Part shown: piece by piece, positions 16,829 through 25,384 of the stretch
Position numbering within the stretch: the stretch's first letter is position 1
Layout: each line of letters begins with the position of its first letter
Assembly (NCBI GenBank): GCA_028821125.1
Contig: JAPPHD010000099.1
Span: 1 to 63,740, forward strand
Direction of reading: 5' to 3'
DNA: 63,740 bases
Source: Gammaproteobacteria bacterium
Lineage (GTDB): Bacteria; Pseudomonadota; Gammaproteobacteria; Pseudomonadales; Azotimanducaceae
Program-made: the position numbers and the translations under genes
Notes under the pieces: model-generated
What the model was told of the DNA's origin: nothing
The model's input: the letters and a program-made list of their open reading frames with translations, nothing else
The model's database searches: none

Positions 16829-18073
16829 ATGCCCAAAGCGACACCGACCACCACAGCCGGCGTACGCGGCGCGTTCTGGGACCCCGCCAGGCTTCCGGCG
16901 GATACGCAATTCGAAGCCGCGGTGGTGCATTGCGCAGACCGCGCCAACTGCCAGGGCATTCTGGCGTATCGCGGCGGCGAGAAGGTCGCGGCAATGGGCA
17001 TGCATCCGCGTGAGTATCTGCCGAACAACTACATGGTGCCGGAGTACCTCAACGCCGGCATCGCGATGTGGACCCAGGCGCCGAGGAGCATCGGTAACGA
17101 CTTGCGCCTCGAGCACGAAACTGCGCTGCTGGAAGTGGCGGCCGGCATACGGCGCCTGCGCGACAGGGGCTTCGAGAACGTCGTGCTGTCGGGCATGTCC
17201 GGAGGCGCGAGCCTGTTCAGCTTTTACCTGCAGCAGGCGCTCCTGCCCGCGGAGGAACGCCTCGCCCGCACACCCGCGGGCAGGCCGACCCGGCTGCAGC
17301 AGGCGGAAATGCCGCTTCCCGATGGCGTGATCTTCGTATCGCCGCACCCCGGCCAGGGCATACTGCTGATGAATTCGCTCGACCCGTCGGTGGTCGACGA
17401 GAACGACCCCATGCCAACGGATGAAGCGCTGAACCCCTTCAGCCCGGCGAACGGTTTCAGGATGCCCCCGGAATCCAGCAGCTACGCCGAAGAATTCATC
17501 GGCCGTTACCGCGCCGCGCAACGCGCCCGGGTGGCGCGTATCGACGACTGGGCAAAGGGCGTTACCGCGCGCCGCCTGGCCGCACGCAAGCGCTTAAGGG
17601 AAAACTCCGACCCAAACGACTTGAGAGTGGCGTCTCACACTCCCATCATCACCATCTGGCGCACCGATGCGGACCTGCGCTGTTTCGACCTGTCGCTGGA
17701 GCCCACCAAGCGCGCCTACGGTTCGCTCTGGGGCGCCAATCCCTTCGTTTCCAACTATGGCAGCATCGGCTTCGGCCGCACCTGCACCGCGGACAGTTGG
17801 CTCAGCACCTGGTCGGGAATCAGCTCCAATGCCGTAATGGCGAAAACCGCGAAGAGCATCGGCCTGCCGACGCTCGTGATCCGGTTCGACGGCGACAACA
17901 GCCTCTTTCCTTCGGAAACCCGCGCGATCGTCGATGCCATTCCCGCCCAGGACAAGACCTACGAGGTACTGCCGGGCAATCACCACGGCCGCCCCATCCG
18001 CGAAGGCGACCCCAACGGGCAGAAACTGGCGGGCAAACTGATGACCGGCTGGGTTCGGGAACGGTTCGGCTGA
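16829..18073 (+). CDS. Alpha/beta hydrolase
   Basis: The 414-residue protein has the nucleophile elbow GMSGG with Ser124 in 'VVLSGMSGGASLFSFYLQ'. A late Asp lies in 'LVIRFDGDNSLFP' and the catalytic His is probably in 'VLPGNHHGRP' near the C terminus. No signal peptide is seen, so it should be cytoplasmic. The long middle section (residues about 150-300) would be the cap domain. The substrate is unknown. It is divergently placed from the MetE-fold/FAD-oxidase operon with 285 bases between them. The ATG at 16829 is preceded by 'gcgggagaaccgcaac', a fair ribosome-binding site. Confidence 0.75.
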   Translation: MPKATPTTTAGVRGAFWDPARLPADTQFEAAVVHCADRANCQGILAYRGGEKVAAMGMHPREYLPNNYMVPEYLNAGIAMWTQAPRSIGNDLRLEHETALLEVAAGIRRLRDRGFENVVLSGMSGGASLFSFYLQQALLPAEERLARTPAGRPTRLQQAEMPLPDGVIFVSPHPGQGILLMNSLDPSVVDENDPMPTDEALNPFSPANGFRMPPESSSYAEEFIGRYRAAQRARVARIDDWAKGVTARRLAARKRLRENSDPNDLRVASHTPIITIWRTDADLRCFDLSLEPTKRAYGSLWGANPFVSNYGSIGFGRTCTADSWLSTWSGISSNAVMAKTAKSIGLPTLVIRFDGDNSLFPSETRAIVDAIPAQDKTYEVLPGNHHGRPIREGDPNGQKLAGKLMTGWVRERFG

Positions 18074-18112
18074 CCTGCCCTTTATGGATGCATCGATGTG
18101 AGGGGCGGTCGC

Positions 18113-18277
18113 CTAACGACTTCCCCGCGTTGAACTTCGCGCCCCGTCGACGCCGGGCAGCATTTCGAATCCGGCCTGTCGGAAGCGGCGGTCGGTGATC
18201 AGGGCTTTCCTGAAGCCCAGTTCGTCCATTACGACAAAGCTGGTGCAATCGGTGAAAGAAAACGCCTTGTCAGCGGG
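18113..18277 (-). pseudogene. PIN-domain toxin remnant (C-terminal half)
   Basis: The minus strand encodes 'DKAFSFTDCTSFVVMDELGF', then 'KALITDRRFRQAGFEMLPG' and a stop. This is the C-terminal half of a VapC-type PIN domain, with the conserved acidic residues TDC and TDRRF. The N-terminal half, including the first catalytic Asp, is missing. The upstream codons (to 18397) look random. It lies downstream of the amidohydrolase gene, and with the intact modules at 8.6-10.4 kb shows repeated gain and loss of PIN toxins. Confidence 0.7.
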
Positions 18278-18412
18278 GCGCATCGGCACTCTCGGTGCTA
18301 CGCCCGACTTTTGCCACGGGCTGCTAGACGGTCGCCGAATCGAGTCTGAAGTCGAACTCACGGATTCCATGGCAATCAGCGGCATCGGACAAAGCATCGA
18401 GACCGTGCAGCA

Positions 18413-19813
18413 CTATTCACGATCGAGCGGCAGCAGTTCCTCCTGGCCGAACTCCCTGCCGTGTTTCACCACACATTCTATAGCCTGCAAGTTGGCGATG
18501 TCGTCGACCGGATTCGCTGACAGGATCAGGAAATCGGCAAACTTGCCCGCTTCCACGCTGCCGTATCGGTCTTCGCTGCCCGCCACCCTGGCGGAGTTCA
18601 ACGTCGCCGCATGAATCAGGTATGAGGCCGGAATGCCGGCCTGATTGAGTGCGCGCAGCTCCACGTGCATGGAAGAACCCGCAGCAAGCCCGATCATGCC
18701 GGTGTCGGTCGCCACCGCCAGGGGAATCCCCGCATCGAACAGGGCTTTGGCATTGGCGGCGGCCATCTCTCCCTGTTCACGATAACGGGTCGATTGATCG
18801 TCTGTCGGCGGCAGCGGCTCGTACCATGATTCCACCACGCCCGGCACCGAACAGGTTTCCTCGATGGGAAGCAGATCGATGTCTTTTGTGAAGAGTTCGA
18901 TAAACGTGCGTTTGCGCAGGCCGAGGGTCGGCACGACGATCACGCCCTTTTCCCTGGCAAGTTCGATAAAGGCGTCGTCCACCGGCTTGTCGGCGGGAAC
19001 GTGCTGCAGGCTGGCGGCCCCCAACTCGATCATGCCCCGGGCGTACTCAAGGGCATGAGCATGGGTCGTGACCATCAAGCCATGTTTTGCCGCCTCTTCG
19101 ATTATGGCAGCTTCCAGCTCGCGCCAATCCCACCACCACAATGCCGCACGCAGCAAGGCGCTGCCACGATCGTCCACGGCTGTCTTGACGAGATCCGCTC
19201 CCTGGGCCGCCGCTTCCCGGACGTAAGCGATTCCCTCTTCCGCGGACAGCGCCGGCTTCAGGGTCAGTTCGCCGTCCCATGGCGTGATCATGCGTTCGGC
19301 AACGAATCTCGGAGCATGTGCGATTACCCCATGCCCGATAAACACGGTGGGCGCGTCATCCATGCCAGCGGCCAGTTCGCGGGCGTCGTATTCGAGGCTC
19401 GGCCCACCCAGAGACAGCACGCTTGTTACTCCCGAGCACATGAAGGCGCGCAGGGTGTCCGGAATGTGCGCCTTGATCCACTCGACCTCCTCTTCGTAGG
19501 GCACCCTGTCCGTCAGATCGAAGAAGGCAGGCCGGGTGTACATGCGGCCCGAGGTCATGAAATGGATGTGCGAATCGATTAGGCCCGGAACCACCCATTT
19601 TCCCCGCACGTCAATGACATGCGCCCCTTCCGGGATTTCGACACCAGGACCTGCGGCTACGATCCGATCGCCCTCGATCAGCACGGTTGCATTTTCAACG
19701 GCGGCCCGCCCGGTTCCGTCAATGAGCGTTGCACCGGCGTAGGCCGTTACCTCGGCAACTGCAGTAGTGCAGCAAATCGACAACAGCACGACATAGCCGG
19801 GTAAGCGGATCAC
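18413..19813 (-). CDS. Exported metal-dependent amidohydrolase family protein
   Basis: The 466-residue product has an N-terminal signal peptide ('GYVVLLSICCTTAVAEV'). The amidohydrolase core follows: 'TLIDGTGRAAVENATVLIEGDRI', then 'GKWVVPGLIDSHIHFM' with the first two metal His residues. Later there are 'LMVTTHAHALEYARGMIELG', 'LQHVPAD' and 'PLAVATDTGMIGLA' with the final metal Asp. The C-terminal 'GSVEAGKFADFLILSANPVDDI' closes the composite domain. These enzymes hydrolyse C-N or C-O bonds in the periplasm, and several imidazolonepropionase/prolidase-like members act on cyclic or peptide substrates. The substrate here is not deducible. A partial paralogue lies at 20119-20313. Confidence 0.85.
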   Translation of the reverse strand: MIRLPGYVVLLSICCTTAVAEVTAYAGATLIDGTGRAAVENATVLIEGDRIVAAGPGVEIPEGAHVIDVRGKWVVPGLIDSHIHFMTSGRMYTRPAFFDLTDRVPYEEEVEWIKAHIPDTLRAFMCSGVTSVLSLGGPSLEYDARELAAGMDDAPTVFIGHGVIAHAPRFVAERMITPWDGELTLKPALSAEEGIAYVREAAAQGADLVKTAVDDRGSALLRAALWWWDWRELEAAIIEEAAKHGLMVTTHAHALEYARGMIELGAASLQHVPADKPVDDAFIELAREKGVIVVPTLGLRKRTFIELFTKDIDLLPIEETCSVPGVVESWYEPLPPTDDQSTRYREQGEMAAANAKALFDAGIPLAVATDTGMIGLAAGSSMHVELRALNQAGIPASYLIHAATLNSARVAGSEDRYGSVEAGKFADFLILSANPVDDIANLQAIECVVKHGREFGQEELLPLDRE

Positions 19814-20524
19814 TTGCGATTTCCCCCGTCAGGCCACTTCGACAATTCGAATCGCACTCATCCTGCCGTCTCCATCCGCATGCCGGTCAATACGTCGAAC
19901 CGGTGGCCCGCACAATCTACCCCCAACCATTGCGTCGCGACAGCAACCTAGCGCCAATGAGGAGGCACGGCAGGACCGTCGCGCGATGGATGTACGCAAG
20001 GGCCAGGTACAAGATCGAGGCACCGTTCCACGTCGAATGCAAACCCGTGAATCTTGGAACAAGTGAATGCGCCGGTCCAGATTCGGCGCCGGGTTCCCGA
20101 CTCGCCTAGTCATGCGGGTCAGCGGCTCGATGGGCCTGCGGATTGTTGCTGCAGCATGGTGCGGTCTTCGTCGTATTCGCTTTTCAGGCCTGCCAATACC
20201 TGCTCGACCTCCTCGGTGGGCATCCAGTCGCCGCGCACCATCACGCCGGAAATGCACCGGGTATGGGAAATGTCCTCAAGTGGATTTTCGTCCAGCAGGA
20301 CGAGGTCGGCGCCGGCGTGGGAACTTGGTCTTCTTTGGGCCGATTCGGCCTGAATCGGACCAATATTCGAATCGATTTGCATCGACTTGATCGCCAACTG
20401 CTCATGCAGTTGCTCGCCGACTCGCGTAGAATTCCCGGTCGAGACGCCCATCCTGGGCGCGTGCAAGGCGGACACCATGCGCAACTGAGTTCAGGAACTT
20501 CCCCCGAATTCCGGAGCTCAACCC
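19814..20524. other. 711-base gene-poor stretch with gene debris
   Basis: There is no intact gene here. An amidohydrolase C-terminal remnant occupies 20119-20313 on the minus strand. Another minus-strand stretch, about 19919-20092, reads as a hydrophobic tail including 'FTGLHSTWNGASILYLALAY' and then a stop. Its HxxxN arrangement recalls the last motif of CPBP (CAAX-protease-like) membrane proteins, so it may be a second gene fragment; this is weak. The rest shows no feature I can support. Confidence 0.45.
20119..20313 (-). pseudogene. Amidohydrolase remnant (C-terminal end only)
   Basis: The minus strand reads 'GADLVLLDENPLEDISHTR' followed by 'CISGVMVRGDWMPTEEVEQV' and further helix to the stop. 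This is the conserved C-terminal end of amidohydrolase/imidazolonepropionase-like enzymes ('GK.ADLVLLD.NPLEDI'). Codons before the Gly show no family similarity and lack the metal-binding core, so the gene is truncated. It lies upstream of, and on the same strand as, the intact amidohydrolase gene ending at 18413. It is probably what is left of a second copy. Confidence 0.72.
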
Positions 20525-22111
20525 ATGGCCACCATCGTCTGCCGCAAGGTGTCGTTCGCTTACGACGGCGCCGCGCGAAACATCTTCGAAGACCTCCACC
20601 TCCTGGTCGACACCGGCTGGCGCACTGCGCTGACCGGCCGCAACGGGCGCGGCAAGACGACGCTGCTGCGGCTGATTCACGGCGATCTGCAACCGGACAA
20701 GGGCGGCATTGAACGGTCGATCGATACGCGACGTTTCCCCGTAGCCGTTACCGATCCGGCAGTCTCGGCGTTCGAGGCCGCGAAAGACGCAGCCGGCCCG
20801 TTCCGGCGCTGGGAGGGGGAGATGTCGCGTCTCCTCGATGCCGGCCTCGACGAGTCGACGCTCGATCGGTACGGGGCGCTGCAATCCCGTTTCCAGGAGG
20901 TGGGAGGCTACTCGATCGACGCGGATCTCGAGAGCGAACTGGACGCCCTGGGCATCGGCCCCGGTCTCCGGGCGCGGCGATTCGATTCCCTGAGCGGAGG
21001 CGAGCAGACGCGCTGCCTGCTGGCGGGCCTGTTCGCCCGTCAGTCAGGGTTCCCGCTGATCGACGAGCCGACCAATCATCTCGACCGGTCGGCACGCGAG
21101 CTGCTTGCCGGCTACTTGCGCGGAAAGCCCGGATTCCTGATGGTGTCCCATGACCGTGCTTTTCTCGATGCGTGCATTGACCACGTCATCGCGCTGAACT
21201 CTGACACGGTTGAGACGCACCGCTGTTCGTTCTCGACCTGGCGAACGCAGTTCCGGGAGCGTCTGACCCGGCAGGAACGTGAGAACATCGGCATCAGGAA
21301 GGAGATCGGGCGGCTTGAGAGCACGGCCCGCCAACGCCGCCGGTGGGCGGACAAGCGGAATTCCGAGAAGGGCGCCCGCGACGACAGGCGCGCCGCCCGG
21401 GTGGTGAAACGCGCCATCGTAGCCGAGTCACGCGCCGGACGGCAGATTAAAGCGCGCCGGCAAACGCTCGTCGACACCGAGCGAAGCTATCGCCTCAAGC
21501 TCCGTACACGGGTTGCCCCACCCAACCATCGTCTGGCGATTGTCGATAGCCTCGTCCTGGTGCGCGGGCAGCCGTTGTTCGCCCCGGTCAGCTTTCAGGT
21601 GCGCCCCGGTGACCGCATCGCCGTGGTCGGCCCCAACGGCAGCGGCAAGACCAGCCTGCTCGAACTCATCGCGGGAGAGCCCCATCGCCACTTGGGAACG
21701 TTCTCCTGCCCCGCCCGCCTCGGCGTCGCCCGCGTCCGCCAGCAGCCCCCGTGGACAGCCGGGTTGCTTGCGCACCATCTCGCCGACAGGGGCGTCGACC
21801 AGACCCGCTTCCGCCAGGTCATGGCCGCCCTCGGCGTGCGGGGCGACACGCTGGACCGGCCCATCGAGTCGATGTCGCCCGGCCAGCAGAAGAAGGTGGA
21901 ACTGGCCGGTTCGTTCGTGGCCTCAAGCGACTTGCTGCTGTGGGACGAGCCGCTCAACTATCTCGATATCGATGCGCGGGAAGCGATCGAGGAAGTGGTG
22001 CTTCGCGATGCGCCCACCCTGGTTTTCGTGGAGCACGACGCGGCATTCGTGGACCGCGTCGCGACGCAGGCGGTGGAACTGCGGCCCACCATCTCGCCGA
22101 AGCCGGGGTAG
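20525..22111 (+). CDS. ABC-F family ATPase, Lsa/Vga-like ribosomal protection type
   Basis: The 528-residue soluble protein has two ABC domains and no membrane segment. Domain 1 has Walker A GRNGRGKT (38-45), signature LSGGEQ (near 155) and 'DEPTNHLD'. Domain 2 has Walker A GPNGSGKT (near 370), signature 'MSPGQQKKVELA' and 'LLLWDEPLNYLD'. Between them lies the Arg/Lys-rich interdomain linker. The opening 'VSFAYDGAARNIFEDL' and 'TGRNGRGKTTLL' closely recall the Lsa/Vga antibiotic-resistance ABC-F group, whose members displace ribosome-bound lincosamides, streptogramins and pleuromutilins. A housekeeping translation-factor role cannot be excluded. Walker B of domain 1 reads FPLIDEPTNHLD. The C terminus runs into DNA that, in another frame, encodes a flavoprotein fragment (see 22081), so the last residues may be foreign. 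Confidence 0.87.
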   Translation: MATIVCRKVSFAYDGAARNIFEDLHLLVDTGWRTALTGRNGRGKTTLLRLIHGDLQPDKGGIERSIDTRRFPVAVTDPAVSAFEAAKDAAGPFRRWEGEMSRLLDAGLDESTLDRYGALQSRFQEVGGYSIDADLESELDALGIGPGLRARRFDSLSGGEQTRCLLAGLFARQSGFPLIDEPTNHLDRSARELLAGYLRGKPGFLMVSHDRAFLDACIDHVIALNSDTVETHRCSFSTWRTQFRERLTRQERENIGIRKEIGRLESTARQRRRWADKRNSEKGARDDRRAARVVKRAIVAESRAGRQIKARRQTLVDTERSYRLKLRTRVAPPNHRLAIVDSLVLVRGQPLFAPVSFQVRPGDRIAVVGPNGSGKTSLLELIAGEPHRHLGTFSCPARLGVARVRQQPPWTAGLLAHHLADRGVDQTRFRQVMAALGVRGDTLDRPIESMSPGQQKKVELAGSFVASSDLLLWDEPLNYLDIDAREAIEEVVLRDAPTLVFVEHDAAFVDRVATQAVELRPTISPKPG

Positions 22112-22140
22112 AGGTCACCGTGCTGGAGCGCAACGACGGT
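22081..22140 (+). pseudogene. Fragment of an FAD/NAD(P)-binding oxidoreductase at the ABC-F 3' end
   Basis: In the frame one base away from the ABC-F frame, this stretch encodes AAHHLAEAGVEVTVLERNDG. That is the helix and second beta-strand (ending in the FAD/NAD ribose-binding Glu) of a Rossmann oxidoreductase N terminus. Just upstream the same frame reads GGGTAA, a poor GxGxxG. The ABC-F frame reaches its stop within this stretch. The layout looks like a recombination junction that replaced the ABC-F 3' end by a flavoprotein gene scrap. Confidence 0.45.
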
Positions 22141-22210
22141 CGAACCAAAGAACCGTCGAGATAAGCTGCCCTGCCGCGTACGTGCGCAGCGTCGTGTGCC
22201 AGCCGGCCGG

Positions 22211-23566
22211 CTAAAGGTTTGCCAGGAACACCAGAGCGATGGCCGCAGGTACGATGTAGCGCACGAGCAGGTGCCAGGCCGAGTACAGGGCTCCCTGCGG
22301 GAGCTGCAGTTCGTTCATCGTTGCCTTCCGGCTCAGGCCCCACCCGGCGAGAACGGCGATGAGCACGCCACCCGCCGGCATCATGAAATTGGAGACGATG
22401 TAGTCCAGCGATTCGAATATGTTGCGCTCGGCGAAAGCGGGAACGACTCCCAGCGGATGGAAGTCGGCCAGCAGGTTGAACGACAGCACCGTTCCGAGCC
22501 CGGCAAGCCACAATAGCAGGGAGGTGGAAGCGACGATGCGTGCCCGGGGCCAGCCGCTGTAGTCCTCGATCGCGGCGACCACCGTCTCCAGGATCGTGAT
22601 GGCCGATGTGAGGGCGGCGATGGCCAGCAGGAGGAAGAACAGCGGGCCGAGCACGCCACCGGCCGGCATGGCGCCGAATGCGACGGGCAGGGTGGCAAAA
22701 ATCAGTCCCGGGCCTTCGGCGGGCGACAGGCCGTGGCCGAAGACGATGGGGAAGACGGCAAGGCCGGCCAGGAGCGCGACCGCTGCGTCCGCCGCCGCGA
22801 CCACCACGCCGGCGCGGAGGATCGACGATTCCGGGGCCATGTAGGCGCCGATGGTCAGCAGCACGCCGAGGCCGATGCCGAGGGAGAAGAAGGCCTGGCC
22901 CACGGCTAGCAATATCGTGTTCGCATCGATCTGCGAGAAGTCGGGGACGAACAGGAAACGGGCGGCAGCCGCGAAGTCGGCAACCGCGACAGCGTAGCCC
23001 ACCAGGAACAGCAGGATGAGGAACAGGGCCGGAGTGAGCCAGCGCAGCGCGTTTTCCAGGCCGCGGCGCACGCCTATGGCCACGACCGTGGCAGTGAGCA
23101 CGATGAACGCGGCCAGGGAGAGCATCATCCTTCCCGGGCTTTGCGTCAGCCCGTCGAGGGCCGCTTCGGTGTGTTCGACCGACATGCCGGAAAAACCGCG
23201 GGTTAGCGATACGACGAAGTAATCGATCGTCCAGCCGGCAATGACGCTGTAGAAACTCAATGCCAGGAAGGCGCCGAGCGCGGCCATCTGGCCATAGTAG
23301 CGCCACCAGCGCCCGACCCCCTCGCTGTGCGCCAGGTTGTCCATCGTCTTGACGACGCTCGCGCCGCCGCGCCGGCCAACGAGGAATTCCGCGATCAACG
23401 CCGGCAGGGCGACAAGAGCGACGGCCAAAACGTAGACGATGACGAAGGCGCCGCCCCCGTTCTCGCCCGCGACATAGGTGAACTTCCATACGTTCGCGAT
23501 GCCGACCACGGAGCCTATGGCCGCTGCAAGGAACATCAGGTTGGATGACCAGCGGCGGTCGCTCAA
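22211..23566 (-). CDS. Sodium-dependent NSS-family (SNF) transporter
   Basis: The 451-residue membrane protein has about 11-12 hydrophobic segments. The neurotransmitter:sodium symporter start is 'RRWSSNLMFLAAAIGSVVGI' followed by 'NVWKFTYVAGENGGGAF', the segment that binds Na+ and substrate in TM1. 'FFSLGIGLGVLLTIGAYM' matches TM6. Bacterial relatives (LeuT, MhsT, TnaT) import amino acids with sodium. The length is normal for the family. The ATG overlaps the stop of the aldo/keto reductase gene by four bases (ATGA), so it is the third gene of a tightly coupled operon. The substrate may be the compound handled by its two enzymes; unknown. Confidence 0.87.
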   Translation of the reverse strand: MSDRRWSSNLMFLAAAIGSVVGIANVWKFTYVAGENGGGAFVIVYVLAVALVALPALIAEFLVGRRGGASVVKTMDNLAHSEGVGRWWRYYGQMAALGAFLALSFYSVIAGWTIDYFVVSLTRGFSGMSVEHTEAALDGLTQSPGRMMLSLAAFIVLTATVVAIGVRRGLENALRWLTPALFLILLFLVGYAVAVADFAAAARFLFVPDFSQIDANTILLAVGQAFFSLGIGLGVLLTIGAYMAPESSILRAGVVVAAADAAVALLAGLAVFPIVFGHGLSPAEGPGLIFATLPVAFGAMPAGGVLGPLFFLLLAIAALTSAITILETVVAAIEDYSGWPRARIVASTSLLLWLAGLGTVLSFNLLADFHPLGVVPAFAERNIFESLDYIVSNFMMPAGGVLIAVLAGWGLSRKATMNELQLPQGALYSAWHLLVRYIVPAAIALVFLANL

Positions 23567-24603
23567 GCGCCGGCTTCCTGGAGTTCCGTGCGGATGATGG
23601 AGGCATGCGGGCCGGCCGCGTCGCGTTCGATTTCATAGGGCTCTCCGGGTGGAGTGCCCAGCCGGCCGAGGCAGGCGTTGAGCGCCTCGAAATCCCGGTC
23701 ATCGAGCGCCAGGCCAAGCGACGCCTTCCTGCCGCCGATTCGCGCACGGCGCCCGGTACCCAGAATGATGGCGCCGACCGATGGCCGGTCAAGGGCCCAC
23801 CTTGCGGCGACCGCGGCGACCGATGTCGTGTGCCTGTCCGCGATGCCGCGCAGCATGCGCAGCAGGGACTGCAAACCGTTCCAGCCACCGACCTCGTCGA
23901 CAATCAGCCGGTACTTCACCTCGGAACGGTTCATCGCCACAGGCGGCTCCGAGCCCAGCCAGCGGTCGCTCAGGAAACCGCCTGCCAATACGCCGTAAGC
24001 GAGAACGCCGATGGCGCGCTCCGCGCAGAAGCCGCCGAGCGCACGCTCCGGCCGCCGGTCGAGCAGCGAATACTGGGCCTGCACCGAAACGATGGGTGCG
24101 CCCGCTTCCACCATTGCCTCGAGGTGCGGTGTATCGAAATTGGTGACGCCGATACAGCGAATCCTGCCCGCCGACTGCGCCGCCAGCAGCCGGTCGATCA
24201 GGCGCTCGACACCCGGCACCTCGTAGTCCCACCAATGGTACTGCACCAGGTCGATCCGTTCCGTACGCAGGCGCCTGCGCGAGCGGTCGATCATCGCGTC
24301 GACCTGCCCGTCGGTCAGGGTGGCCAGGGCGCGCTTGTCCGGCACGCACTTCGTGTGTACCTGAATCGAACCGGGGTCGGGCAGGTTGTCGCGGAACCGG
24401 CCGACGAGTTCCTCGGTGCCCTCGTAGATGTCCGCGCAGTCGAAGGTCGTATAGCCGTGCTCGACCTGCCTCGAGAATGTGGCAAGCGCCTCCCGTTTCG
24501 ACCGCGGCCCGCCCCCATGGCCGGGCGACAGTTGCCAGCAGCCGTTGACGATGCGGGCGATCGAGTAGCCGGCGGCGAGTTCGATGCGCGGTACGGCTGT
24601 CAT
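23563..24603 (-). CDS. Aldo/keto reductase
   Basis: The 346-residue NAD(P)H-dependent reductase has the catalytic tetrad visible: D55 and Y60 in 'TTFDCADIYEGTEELVGRF', K85 in 'IQVHTKCVPD' and H123 in 'IDLVQYHWWDYEVPG'. A cofactor-binding tail 'AIILGTGRRARIGGRKAS' lies near the C terminus. The start at ATG 24603 overlaps the TIGR04076 stop by four bases. The open frame continues upstream to 25236 but is non-coding there. It forms an operon with the TIGR04076 gene before it and the NSS transporter after it (both four-base overlaps). The substrate is unknown; family members reduce aldehydes, ketones or sugars. Confidence 0.88.
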   Translation of the reverse strand: MTAVPRIELAAGYSIARIVNGCWQLSPGHGGGPRSKREALATFSRQVEHGYTTFDCADIYEGTEELVGRFRDNLPDPGSIQVHTKCVPDKRALATLTDGQVDAMIDRSRRRLRTERIDLVQYHWWDYEVPGVERLIDRLLAAQSAGRIRCIGVTNFDTPHLEAMVEAGAPIVSVQAQYSLLDRRPERALGGFCAERAIGVLAYGVLAGGFLSDRWLGSEPPVAMNRSEVKYRLIVDEVGGWNGLQSLLRMLRGIADRHTTSVAAVAARWALDRPSVGAIILGTGRRARIGGRKASLGLALDDRDFEALNACLGRLGTPPGEPYEIERDAAGPHASIIRTELQEAGA

Positions 24604-24935
24604 CGGCCGGATTGCGGTAAGGCCGTCGTTTCGCCGTGACGGAACCTTGTTCTGCCAGTGCGGCTGATGCGGAAACGGGCACCGCAATTCGGATCGGGGC
24701 AGGCCACCTCGGCATCGGTGGTCATCCAGTCGTTTTCGTCCGTCATGCGTTGTTTCGCGGGCAGCAGGGGCAGAATGGCGGACAGGGCATAGATCGACAG
24801 CGGTTGGCCGGCAGGTACGGTCAGGTTCTCGCCGGAGACCAGGAAGTAGTCGCCTACCCTGTGCCGGCACACGAATGAGCCCTGGTCGCCGACCACCTCC
24901 ACTTTCAGGTCCCAGAGCTCGAATTCGTCGTTCAT
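24600..24935 (-). CDS. TIGR04076 family protein
   Basis: The 111-residue soluble protein matches the pattern of TIGR04076: 'WDLKVEVVGDQGSFVCRHRVGDYF' in front, then 'ALSAILPLLPAKQR', and 'ACPDPNCGARFRISRTG' with a Cys pair at the end. The family is small, of unknown function, and typically has conserved Cys residues that could bind metal. The start is ATG 24935 ('MNDEFELWDL'), not the frame start at 24965. It overlaps the aldo/keto reductase start by four bases (ATGA), making it the first gene of a three-gene operon ending in the NSS transporter. Confidence 0.72.
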   Translation of the reverse strand: MNDEFELWDLKVEVVGDQGSFVCRHRVGDYFLVSGENLTVPAGQPLSIYALSAILPLLPAKQRMTDENDWMTTDAEVACPDPNCGARFRISRTGRTRFRHGETTALPQSGR

Positions 24936-25087
24936 GTGTCGCCTCGGGCCAAGGGTACAGCACACGCAACGCCCACGTCAGCGCACTCGGCATCGACACG
25001 ATCGGCGGCACCCCGACTCTCGCAAAAGCCGGAAGGCGGAACGTCGGAATCGGCCGGGAAACCGATATCGCCCGGTCGCCGATTGCA

Positions 25088-25144
25088 CATGCCGGCGAAC
25101 GCTGGTATTTGAGCTGTCGGGATTCGCGGGAACCTCGGAATGAC
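25088..25144. repeat. Degenerate dispersed 'GTCATTCC...CGAA' intergenic repeat
   Basis: On the minus strand the stretch begins GTCATTCCGAGG, continues with CCCGCGAATCCC and ends near GTTCGCCGGCATG. This is the layout of the common proteobacterial extragenic repeat (CGTCATTCC..GCGAA..CGGGAATCC), which when translated gives 'IPAFAG'. The two halves are imperfect inverted copies. Only this one copy is obvious in the window. Confidence 0.4.
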
Positions 25145-25254
25145 GACGAGTCCCTGGACGACGAACAGAGCGTCCCCCACTTCAAGGGGTTCCCCGGACG
25201 TGTGGTTGTGGTGAAGGTGCCGGCGCCGGCCAACATGACCCGGATGGTGTTGGA

Positions 25255-25278
25255 GGGGTAGCGCTATCCCCTTTTCTT
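25255..25278 (+). terminator. Terminator-like hairpin with T-tract, no upstream gene
   Basis: GGGGTA (25255-25260) pairs with TATCCCC (25265-25271, one T bulged) around a GCGC loop and is followed by TTTTCTT. The stem plus T-tract reads rightward, yet no right-pointing gene ends here. It may be a leftover of a lost gene or may insulate the DUF3604 promoter. Confidence 0.4.
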
Positions 25279-25384
25279 GAACGACCGTAGCGAGACTGGT
25301 ATGAGTGGCGAGCGATGCAGTTGCAGGCTTTTGCGGGGAATCTGCTTCGCCAATCTGTATCTGCGAAGCCGATATTCGAGGGCC

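Noticed and set aside
24604-25236. A 211-codon N-terminal extension of the aldo/keto reductase frame
   Set aside because: The extension is Arg/Pro/Ser-rich and overlaps the TIGR04076 gene and an intergenic repeat. The reductase starts at 24603 with normal family sequence.
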